DNA from: Parelaphostrongylus tenuis
Lineage: Eukaryota > Nematoda > Chromadorea > Rhabditida > Metastrongylidae
Reading direction: 5' to 3'
Length of the DNA stretch: 64,000 nt
Assembly: GCA_019055375.1 (NCBI GenBank)
Contig: JAHQIW010005456.1
Location: 124,001 to 188,000, forward strand
The stretch's first letter is position 1; every line of letters begins with the position of its first letter. Position numbers and translations under genes: made by a program. The notes below the pieces were generated by a model. That model did no database searches and was not told the origin of the DNA. It worked only from the letters and a program-made list of their open reading frames with translations. This document shows, one piece after another, positions 11,891-20,551 of the stretch.

Positions 11891-12312
11891 TCAAATCTCT
11901 AAATTACCCTAATAAAAAGAAATGGCTGCAAGACGCACTTCCTACCACTCTGTCCATCATCAGAAGCAGTTTCCGCTTGCGTCGCATATCGTTCTGGAGC
12001 TACGAGTCGTCCGATTTGTTTGCTTGACTGAAAGAATAAAGGGACAAAGCTTACAGCTACACTAAGAGCGCCTTCAGCCTTACCGTTTTTCTAACTGCCG
12101 AAGAGATATTATTGACGACGACATGAGAGTTCTTAGCGTTGTGGAACAAACCGACACGCTGGGTGATTCTCCCATGAGCGATTTGCGATGCCTCCGTCGG
12201 CTGTAGATGGTCTCCTCCGTACCACTGGAGTGTTTCGTCATCAACTGGCGCACTCCCTTAACAAAACGATAAATATAAACGTGATGAAATGATTGAGCCT
12301 GTTGTTAAATAA

Positions 12313-12602
12313 AAAAAGATAAAGCTCTTGGCGTTGATCAATCCCTGAAGGATGCGCCATGCATTCGACTTCAATTTCTTCGTTTGAGGTGATTGAATGC
12401 ACATTTGGCCTTTACAGTGACTCGCGGTGGCCTCCCGCTGAACCGAGTCAGTGCTTATCCTTCCAGACAATTCTGAGACCTGCCTAGTACCAATTTACCG
12501 ACCTAGAGGGATGGATGGCTTGGTGAGCCATGAGCGCGAGATCAAACCATTGACCTCGTGTGCTACGCAGAGCACCTCTGACCACTGCGCCACATGCGTT
12601 CG
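12313..12602 (-). repeat. tRNA-derived SINE-like element, family A, copy 2
   Basis: This is a well-preserved copy. On the - strand it begins near GAACGCATGTGGCGCAGTGG (A-box), has GGTTTGATCTCGC (B-box), the CCATCCATCCCTC block, the TGGAAGGATAAGCACTGAC block, and ends GATTGATCAACGCCAAGAGC followed by a T-rich run. A family P palindrome starts immediately beyond its head. Confidence 0.8.
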
Positions 12603-12611
12603 TGAGCCCCT

Positions 12612-12850
12612 TGTTATAAGGTCCGATATGGGCACTTACATAGAGCTAAACATGGACCTGTTTCACCTTTCAGTTCAGTCGATCCCTTAGGGATACACGC
12701 CCTACATAAGGGAAGAAACTGTGCTACTGAGGAGCCCGGAAGGACGAAACAGGCGCTTGTTTAGCACTGTGTCAGTGCCCATAACAGACCTTATAATAAC
12801 AGACTCAGATATGTTGTCATGTTATCAGATTATCATTGTTTTGAGCGAGA
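12612..12850. repeat. Family P fold-back repeat, copy 2
   Basis: The arms are inverted: ATAAGGTCCGATATGGGCAC on the left answers GTGCCCATAACAGACCTTAT on the right, and GACCTGTTTCACC answers GACGAAACAGGC. The central part holds the GTGCTACTGAGGAGCCCGG block. It carries the family's outer string TGTTATCAGATTATCATTGT on the right. Confidence 0.75.
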
Positions 12851-13174
12851 TTAACATAGATGGTCGAGTAAAAAAAATTATACTTTTGAAGAGCTAAGAC
12901 AGTCATGAATTCTTCAAATATTTCATAATTTTTGAACCGTATTATTAGAAGACAAAAATGAAACCACGTTCAAAATCATTTCTGACTTATTAATTGTATT
13001 AATTAGCGTGGGATTAAAGAAAACTTTATTCAATTATATGACTTCATTAGATCTCTATCGAAGTTAGTTTCTTTCCTGTACGAGCTCGCTACTTCTAGAA
13101 TTTGACAGTCTCCTTGCTTGTTCTGGTCGTGCACATATTCTTGTAATTTTCAAGAATAACCAGGCTGCCGCGTT

Positions 13175-13285
13175 CCGGCTGGAGGGCATACGTTATTAAC
13201 CGCCGGAGAGCGCTGTGGGGGGATGACCTCCGGCGCCGCGCCATGGCAAGCATCACTAACCGCTCAGCCACAAGCTCCCGATAGA
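13175..13285 (-). repeat. tRNA-like (Leu/Ser-type A-box) fragment
   Basis: On the - strand, GGAGCTTGTGGCTGAGCGG followed by TTAGTGATGCTTGCC looks like the 5' half of a class II tRNA (A-box TGGCTGAGCGG). A related - strand unit is at about 13720-13800 with TGGCCGATTG and a GGGTTCCATTCCC B-box-like string. Confidence 0.5.
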
Positions 13286-13639
13286 AAAATTTGGAAAAAT
13301 GAAGCCAATTTCTTAGGTGCGAATCTGTGAACAAAACTCACCCACGTCCTTGTTTACGTGTGATTGACGACGAGTCGAATCCCAGCCGCTACGAAGGCTT
13401 CGTCGAGAGCCTCTGCCCAGCACATGTGGTACTCGCTCGTACGGACGCCATGGCGGAATGAACGTCTTTCTCGACATTTTCACATCTTTTCCTGAAAAGT
13501 TTGACATCATAAGAATTTTTCGTCCATTTTAGACCTGGACACTCTCGGACACTTTATTGATCCGGCTTCACAGTGCGAATCTGTGTAATTCTAGCATTCA
13601 TTTCGTTCTTTCGTCTTCTTCTTTACGTCGAAGAATCGT

Positions 13640-13805
13640 GGTTAAGCGAGTCTCCTTGCAATCTCGAGGATAGCCTTGCTGTGGCGTTCCATAGGGCTTT
13701 CGCTGTTGAATGCCGGAGAGAGTGAGGGAATGGAACCCGGTTTCACCTGCGCCGCGACGAGCATCACAAGCAATCGGCCACGGCGCACCCGTCTATTTAA
13801 GATCA
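13640..13805 (-). repeat. tRNA-like fragment with A- and B-box-like strings
   Basis: The - strand reads GGGTGCGCCGTGGCCGATTG, TGTGATGCTCGTCGCGGCGC and GAAACCGGGTTCCATTCCC. The order A-box then B-box and their spacing fit a tRNA head, but no closed cloverleaf was found. Probably a SINE head or tRNA pseudogene. Confidence 0.5.
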
Positions 13806-14084
13806 ATGAAAGAAAAAGAAAACTAGTGAAATCCGCCTGGTTGAGGAAAAACGGCTAAGCTTGGTGATCGATGACGGCTGCGACATCTCCTACAGCTGAC
13901 GGCCGCACGTAGCCGGTTGGTTGCGCGCGGATGAACGTACTTTTACGTACTTACCGTAATCCTGAGAGCCATGAGTGCGGTTATCGATCGTATTGATTTT
14001 TCTCTTCGTTTACTCCGATGTTAATTTAGTTTTGAATATTTCATATAAGCATAATGGATGGGCAAGATTTGTGTGAATGGCTGG

Positions 14085-14522
14085 ACGCCGGATTTGTGAG
14101 GATGTGGGTGTGGGGAAGCCGATGGTTGTGATGCTCGCTGCGCGGCATTGGGCTGATCCACGTCCGCCACCACTCCATCGATCGATAACGAACATCCCCT
14201 TATAGCGCTCCAGCCTGGCTATCCTCGAGAGGACACCGGATTAGTGAGGATGTCGATGTGGGGAAGCCGATGCTTGTGATGCTCGCTACGGCACTGGGCT
14301 GATCCACATCCGCCAACACTCCATCGATCAATAACTAGATCCTCGCATAGCGCTCCAGCCTGGCTAACCCTCGAGAGAACACTGGATTAGTGAGGGTGTG
14401 GGTGTGGGAAGCCGATGGTTGTGATGCTCGCTGCGGCACCGGGCTTGATCCACATCCGCCAATACTCCATCGATCAATAACTAGCATCCTCACATAGCAC
14501 TCCAGCCTGGCTAACCCCGAGA
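14085..14522 (+). repeat. Tandem repeat, about 147-bp unit, three copies
   Basis: Units begin near 14085, 14234 and 14380 (periods 149 and 146). Each holds GGAAGCCGATGGTTGTGATG (one base changed in unit 2), the TGATCCAC block and CACTCCATCGATC, and ends with CTCCAGCCTGGCTA. The strings GCCGATGGTTGTGATGCTCG resemble the A-box region of the tRNA-like fragments at 13.2-13.8 kb, so the array may have grown from a tRNA-derived unit. Confidence 0.85.
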
Positions 14523-15459
14523 CTGCAAGGAGATGTATCGACCAGCATTCTACGACATCATCAAGAAGACCAAAAACGAACTGAATGCTAGAGGTGCTAG
14601 GATCGGTCCAGTGGAAAAAAGTATTGCGATAACGGATCAAATAGACTGATGAGAGTGGCGTTGTAGCATCAATGAAAGAGGGCCTCCGAATATGAAGTAG
14701 AGAATTAGATAACAACGCCCAGTGACCTCATGAAATCTGAGACAGTGGCAGTGAATTAGATGAATAGATGGTATTCTCTTCCTTTGTAACAGTGACATCC
14801 ACACGGTAACGGATGTATGAAGATTAACGAGACTGGACGATAGCCTCAAGAATACTGTAATCGGCTTATTCACCCGTTCGGGACCGTGGACCCACGTCCT
14901 CTGCATCTCTGTCCCTCAGCGTTGTACCGCATCGGATGTATTATTGTCTTATCTCAGTTGTATTATTGTTACTAGTTTTTCTACTTATAACAACTTAAAA
15001 TATTTGTGTGTAATAAAGCATAGGAAGAAAAGAACAAGATTAAAATCAAAATATTACGATAAATACATCTATTTATTCCCATACTGGGGTTAGAGACGCA
15101 AGGGTGGATCGACGATTCTGGAAGGGGTTTAGGGCTACTGGCAACACGACATCCGATGCTTCTTCCAGCCAGCCACTCTCGGATTGCTGCTTGACCAACT
15201 ATTTAAAGAGGAAGCGTACTAAATATATTTCTGTATAATAGAGCTGAACGTCAATCAGGCAATGGTTGAACCACCATGCAACTCTGACAAATTTCGTAAA
15301 TGACACTCATAAGGCACGAAGGAAATGAAAACCTGTGAGCAGCATGATATGTCGGGACGTTAAGTATATCGATAAAGAAAATATAACCAATGTGGAATAG
15401 AAGACTTTACTGATATCGCGCTCGTTAGACACTATGATGATGTTTTAGACACACTTAGT
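14523..15459. other. No gene recognised
   Basis: The - strand ORFs at 14335-14715 and 14637-14906 partly read through the tandem repeat and carry no recognised domain. Nothing else stands out. Confidence 0.4.
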
Positions 15460-15720
15460 AATGCAGAGTGATGCACAAAACTTCTGCGTCAGCCGGGACT
15501 TGAACCCATATCTCACTCTATCCAGGAGCGCGTGCTCTAACCCGTTGCACTACTGACGCCCGTTTTGCCATCACTCTTTCTACGCTGCAACGCACCTATC
15601 TGTTAACAAGCAACCGTTAACGGTAGTGCAACGAGTTAGAGCACGCTCTCCCAGACGGAGTGAGATGTGGGTTCAAATTTCGCCTGAGGCAAAAGTTTTG
15701 CACATCACTTCAAATCACTG
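15460..15720. repeat. Inverted pair of tRNA-like sequences
   Basis: The left arm (15460-15562) carries, on the - strand, a 74-nt tRNA-like sequence at 15486-15559 with perfectly matched ends GCGTCAG and CTGACGC, the D-stem pair GTGC/GCAC, and GGGTTCAAGTCCC as T-arm. The right arm (15612-15720) is a diverged + strand copy. The similarity extends beyond the tRNA-like part (CACAAAACTT against AAGTTTTGCA), so the pair is a fold-back element, not two chance tRNAs. Confidence 0.7.
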
Positions 15721-15747
15721 GGTACATCTGGAATATCATACCACCGC

Positions 15748-15945
15748 TATGAGCCTTCAGATAAAAGGAATTTGATTTGATAATGTTAAAATCTGATAAC
15801 ATATTTCTAACTTTTCATCAGTTATATAGCGCTAGACGAACGTTTCAGCCTGTCAGCCTCATCAGTAGCACAGTCCCTTTCGGTTCAGTCAGTTCCCCGT
15901 AAGAAGATGTACTCGTACATATAACGGAATCGACGCCGACTTATT
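15748..15945. repeat. Family P fold-back repeat, partial copy 3
   Basis: It shares CTCATCAGTAGCACAGTCCC, TTTCGGTTCAGTCAG and GGAATCGACGCCGA with the palindromes in the G6PD introns. Only one arm is clear. Confidence 0.6.
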
Positions 15946-16115
15946 CACACTGTCCACAAGTGGAAGAATCACCCTACATGCAATGAAAAGAAGCAGTTGA
16001 ATATAAAGATGGTGTGTAATTTTTTAGATATGACCCTCGTTACTTAAGAGTTAAGAAGACTGTAGTTCTTGCGATTATCAAATAAGGTATAATTACAGTC
16101 TATCTACATCAGGAA

Positions 16116-16419
16116 GAGCGCATGTGGCGCAGTGATTAGAGGTGCTCTGTGTCGCACACGAGGTCAATGGTTCGATCTCGCGCTCATGGCTCACCAAGTC
16201 ATCCATCCCTCCAGGTCGGTAAATTGGTACCATACAAGTCTCAGACTTGCCTGGAAGGATAGGCAGCGCTGATTCGTTTCAGCGGAGGCCACCGGCGAGT
16301 TATTGTAAAGGCCAGATGTGCATTCAATCACCTCAAACGAAGTTTTAAGAAATTGAAGTCGAATGCATGGCGCATCCCTCAAGGATTGATCAACGCCGAG
16401 AGCTTTATCATTTTTTTTA
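16116..16419 (+). repeat. tRNA-derived SINE-like element, family A, copy 3
   Basis: This is the best + strand copy. The head is GTGGCGCAGTGATTAGAGG (A-box) and GGTTCGATCTCGCGC (B-box) about 40 bases on. The body carries CCATCCATCCCTCCAGG and a GGTAAATTGGTACCA block; the tail GATTGATCAACGCCGAGAGC leads into a T-run. The layout of tRNA head, unrelated body and T-rich tail is that of a SINE. Confidence 0.82.
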
Positions 16420-16539
16420 TCTCAGTAAATTTAGGAAGCTTTTTCCAGTCCCTTTATCTATGTTTGGCAATACATACAATATCTTTATGCATTCACCTTA
16501 GATCTCATTGTCTTATAGTCCATTTTTCAGTGACCGTTT

Positions 16540-17305
16540 GACTTCCACGGACCCAAACTGAGCGTGTCTAGTTGGCAAAGGCTCTCACTCGCAGCGCGGG
16601 AACGGCTCCATCTCCTCTGCCTCAGCGTGGGAACGCCTAACCCTCCCCACCTCTCCCCTCCCCCAATTTTTGCGACTCCAACCTCGGCGTGGCAATCACC
16701 GTCTGTCTCACTCCTCTCTGCTACTCGGCACTCGTCCATCGGGAAGAAGGTTGCTGGTTCGATCCCCACTATAGCACTTCACTGTAATTTTCTTGGTGTT
16801 ATCTTTTAATGTACTAAAGGTTCTACAACGTAATTACTATAGCACAAAACGCTCAGTTGTCTAACATTTCACTACTTTTTGATGCAAAACGTAATTATAC
16901 GGAATAACAACGCATATAAAGTTTTTGTTTTCTGTTCTTATTGTTGTTATAAGATGCAGATTGTTGAATAAATAGTGATAACTAATTTTTATAATTGATG
17001 GCTTGTCTTACGGTGTTACTACATGAGATATGGTGTGATTTGGTGTGTCAGTAATTCGAGCATTTGTAGTGAAAACAAAAAAATAATACCAAAAGAAATT
17101 ACAGTGAATTGTTGTGGTAGGGGATTGAACCAGCAACCTTCTTCTCGATGGACGGTTCCCGAGTAGTAGAGAGGAGTGAGACAGGCAGCGATTGCCACGC
17201 TGAGATTATGGCCGCAGAGGGAGGTGGGGCCGTTCCCACGCTGAGGTGAGAGGCCTTGTCAGTCAGACACGCCCCTTTTGGGTCCGTGGAAATCAATCAG
17301 TTAAG
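16540..17305. mobile_element. Fold-back element R
   Basis: The arms 16540-16805 and 17080-17305 are inverted copies of about 230-260 bp around a spacer of about 275 bp. Paired blocks include GGAAGAAGGTTGCTGGTTCG (left) against GAACCAGCAACCTTCTTC (right), and GACTTCCACGGACCC against GGGTCCGTGGAAATC. Each arm holds a B-box-like GGTTCGATCCCC or its relative. No coding capacity is evident. Confidence 0.8.
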
Positions 17306-17307
17306 CA

Positions 17308-17530
17308 TCGTTAGATGTTACTGAGTGCATATATGGCCTTTACAACGAATCACGTGGGCTGTCAATCTATCAAAACAGTTCGTCAGTGCACTTATGTCCC
17401 GGATTAGGCTGGTACCAATTCACCGACCCCCCAGGGATCGAACACCAAGTGACTCTTGGGCGCGGAATCAAACCATCGACTACATGTATGTCGTAAGGCA
17501 ACTCTAACCACTACGCTAAACTCCTTATCT
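17308..17530 (-). repeat. tRNA-derived SINE-like element, family A, copy 4 (tail missing)
   Basis: The - strand reads the family body and head, with a diverged A-box GTAGTGGTTAGAGTTGCC and the block TTGGTACCAGCC. The tail present in other copies is missing where it abuts fold-back element R, suggesting that R or a deletion removed it. Confidence 0.65.
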
Positions 17531-17789
17531 ATCACCAACATATATATGGCTCTAATCCTAACACCCTAATCCTCTTTAACCGCTATGTAAAGTACCTCTA
17601 TCGAGTTCCTTGTCGTAAATTGGTTGATAGGCACTCGGAATGCTCAGTGTAACATCTCGAAGAAACTCGTTGCTTCACTCTGAAATAAGACAAGCTTTGA
17701 ATGCCTTTCAAATTATTTCTCCGCTTAGAATCACACGTGGTTTTTTCAATTCTTCATCAAAACAGAGTTTCCCTAGAAGTCCCGATAAG
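17531..17789. other. No feature recognised
   Basis: Short spacer between a SINE copy and a TIR element; nothing recognisable. Confidence 0.4.
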
Positions 17790-18548
17790 CCTTCTTGGTC
17801 CTTGCCTATTATAAAAGAATATTTTGCTTCATTCGTTGGAAAAGAACTTTCCATAGGAGTGTTATCAATCATTTGAAAGTTTAAATCTTTAGCTAGCGCG
17901 GTACGTGATCGATTTTCTCAAAGGGCCCTTTCATAACGCTGTAAAATTCAAATGAAATTCTGTCTTACATCGGCTGCGCAATTCAACTCTTATCTTGCTG
18001 GAAGCACGAAAAGCAAATGAACGTGTAAAGAAATCTTCTAGTGTCATAATCATGCGTTCGATCTGGAGTTTCTTTCGAAACGGAGAAAAAATTTTCTAAT
18101 CGAATGACAAATCGCACATATCCAAAGCGCCAATTGTTCGAATCGATGCCGGCCGCCGCATCGAATCTGAGGCCACGAGACCTCTCCCCCTAGTTCACCG
18201 TAAACTAGACTGTAAACAAGCAAGTTGAACGTGTGAAACTTGATCTCATTTTCCCTGTTACATTGCAGGGAAACGCTCTATTCCGAAAATAAGCACAGCG
18301 TTCGAATCCTTGAAATTTACGCTATCGAATGATTACTAATGGTATGAAGAAGGAACTCTGTCTTGCGAAGAAATGCGTGTGAGAAACACAAAATTTTTCC
18401 TTCTGTGACAACGTCAAGAAGAAGTTTTCTCAAGATTCGGCCTTGTATAGCGCTGACCCGAGATTTAGGCCTTCGAATGAGTACTGACACTTTTTATGAA
18501 AAGTTCTTCTCCAGCGAATGGGGTCGAATTTTTCATTTGTCGCTTTAA
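17790..18548. mobile_element. TIR element family E, copy 2
   Basis: It runs colinear with copy 1 (6366-7283) and copy 5 (37106-37915). The left end is AACTTTCCATAGGAGTGTTA and the right end TATGAAAAGTTCTTCTCCAG, which are inverted relatives. It contains the GGAAGCACGAAAAGCAAATG and AAAATAAGCACAGCGTTCGA blocks shared by the family. Confidence 0.7.
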
Positions 18549-18695
18549 ATGGACAAGCACCACTTTCTTCTATTGTTTGATGTTCAAGCCGACAATTCAC
18601 GTTTGATGCTTGCGGAATGACCATGCCTTGAAGTGATAAGAGGTTATCAACAGGTTTTACAAACCCGAGAACGCTGAGTGATAGGCAAAACATTC

Positions 18696-18778
18696 GACCT
18701 AAAGTGGGTGTTGAACCCGCGTTTCACTTCTAGCGGAGGCGCATGGTATCACTACACCACTGCGCCACCTCCCTAGTA
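18696..18778 (-). repeat. tRNA-like sequence
   Basis: The - strand has GGTGGCGCAGTGGTGTAGTG (A-box-like) and GCGGGTTCAACACCC (T-arm-like, stem GCGGG to CCC). The acceptor ends do not pair convincingly, so a functional tRNA is unlikely. Similar 3' halves occur at 28.4-28.6 kb and near 32.1 kb. Confidence 0.5.
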
Positions 18779-19129
18779 GCATTTCTTTTTCAATAAGGCA
18801 ATCGAAGCTGCCAGCAGTCAACCGTCAACGCATTTTGTCTGCTGAACATTTTGCGAAATTCGCCATTTTTTTGGGAAATCTCCTTTCTCACAGTCGTCCA
18901 GAGGCGCTCTAGCGTGGAGGGCACAGACAGAGAACTACGGGACAACACATGGCCGATCCCAGCCGCTCGCTCCATTCGTCAATACGTCCGTCCCCTGGCG
19001 CCCAAAGACTAGGATCTCTTCCAGGGTTTCCTCTAGGAAGTTTTTGCCTGACCCACTTCTTGTGTGACTCTGAAGATGGCCGGCTTTCTCTCAACCTCTC
19101 AGCTTCATCGATCGAGAATGTCTCTTCGT
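18779..19129. other. No gene recognised
   Basis: Overlapping short ORFs on both strands at 18790-19194 have no recognised domain. Confidence 0.35.
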
Positions 19130-20040
19130 ACTTTTCTGTTAGCCGGCCACAAATGAATATTCGACTTCATTCGCCCAGCAGGAGTTTTTCATAGGATTGT
19201 CAGTAATCAATCGAAAGCTCAAATCTCTGGCTGGAGTCCTACATGGCCGTTTTCTAAAAGTCTTTTTATAGCGCTGTAGCATCCGAAAGAAAATCATGTT
19301 TCACACGACCAGGCGTTTCTTATCTTATCTCACTTATATCTCGCTGGACAGAACTCCTTTCTTAGACTGTTAGTACTCCTTTGATAATACAAATCTCGAC
19401 GAACTCATAAATGTGTCTGCTTGCTGGGAAAGTTTTTTTGATAGCGCTTTAGGAGAAAGATAAGATCTGTGCTTTAAACCTCGCCAGACGGAGCTCTTTC
19501 TTTAGACTATTAGCAATCATTCGATAGCATAAGATTCATAGATTCCAGTGCTGTGCTTGTCTTCTGAAAACAGCGTTTCTCTGCAGTGTAGTAGGGGAAA
19601 TACGATCGAGTTCCAAATATCGGGTGAGCTGGTTTACCGGCCAATCTACGTGTGGGGAGGGGGGACACTGATCGGTGGCCCAAAGTGTTAGACATGTAGA
19701 ATGTGACGTGATATTCATTTGGGGATTCTTTCTCCACCTTGAAAAATCTTAAGATAAAACGACTGACTGAGATACTACGAAAGTCCCTCCACACGTTGAT
19801 ATGCTTTTCGTGCTTCCAGCGCGTGATAAAAATGAAGGCGTGCGGGGGTGTAAAACATAATTTTATTTTGCACTTTACAACGTTATAAAAGGGTGTTTCG
19901 AGATGCCGGAAACGGGCAGCAGTAGCCAGAGATTTAAGCTTTTCATTGAATACTAGCACTCTGTTAAAAATTCTTGCTCAGCAAATCGGGTCGCATACTC
20001 ATTTGTCGCCGTCTAACAGAAAAGAACCTTGTTCTTTTTA
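19130..20040. mobile_element. TIR element family E, copy 3
   Basis: The left end CTTTTCTGTTAGCCGGCC is answered in inverted form at the right end (CGTCTAACAGAAAAGAACC). Inside, two units at about 19350 and 19484 repeat the CTCGCCAGACGGAGCTC-like core 134 bases apart. 19500-20005 is colinear with 5270-5780. Confidence 0.7.
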
Positions 20041-20204
20041 TGGTCTCGCGAATGTTGCAGTTGATGAGCAACCGGCTCAAATTATTGGCTCTAGAAAGGC
20101 GAGGACATCGAACCGAATTAGCCCGATTAGATCTTCATCTGTCAACCTCGTATTAGCCCAATCAACGAAGTAACCATCTCCACAAATTCAAATCTATTGA
20201 GGGA

Positions 20205-20275
20205 GGGGAGCTCGGTTCCCCACCAGGGCCGGGACGAGTATCACAACCACTCGGCTACAGAGCCCCCAAAGAGGG
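20205..20275 (-). repeat. tRNA-like fragment (Leu/Ser-type A-box)
   Basis: The - strand has GGCTCTGTAGCCGAGTGG followed by TTGTGATACTCGTCCCGG, the same head type as at 13.2-13.8 kb. No intact B-box is present. Confidence 0.45.
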
Positions 20276-20521
20276 GCAATCCCTGTAAAATTCAACCCGT
20301 TGAAGGAGCGGGACAAAGCTTCATATTGTAGGCTTTTTGAAGCACAGTGGTTATGAATACGTTCCTCGAGAAGCTTCTTTGTTTTTGTCTTTCTTTTTTT
20401 TTTCTTTCTTTTCTTTTTTATCAGTTTCTTCGCTGAGGTGTTCGAACTCCATACTTACAGCCTTACAATGCCCATAATGAACGGGTTTTTTGTTAACTGA
20501 GAGGCTTTTACACCAGGTTTT

Positions 20522-20535
20522 TTTGCTCATTTCAG
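20522..20535 (+). promoter_or_regulatory. Likely spliced-leader trans-splice acceptor of prefoldin 4
   Basis: The sequence TTTGCTCATTTCAG ends 16 bases before the start codon at 20552, with no upstream coding exon. In nematodes such a site is the usual trans-splicing acceptor. A polypyrimidine-rich stretch lies further upstream (about 20383-20430). Confidence 0.6.
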
Positions 20536-20551
20536 AATTCTGAATAAAAAT

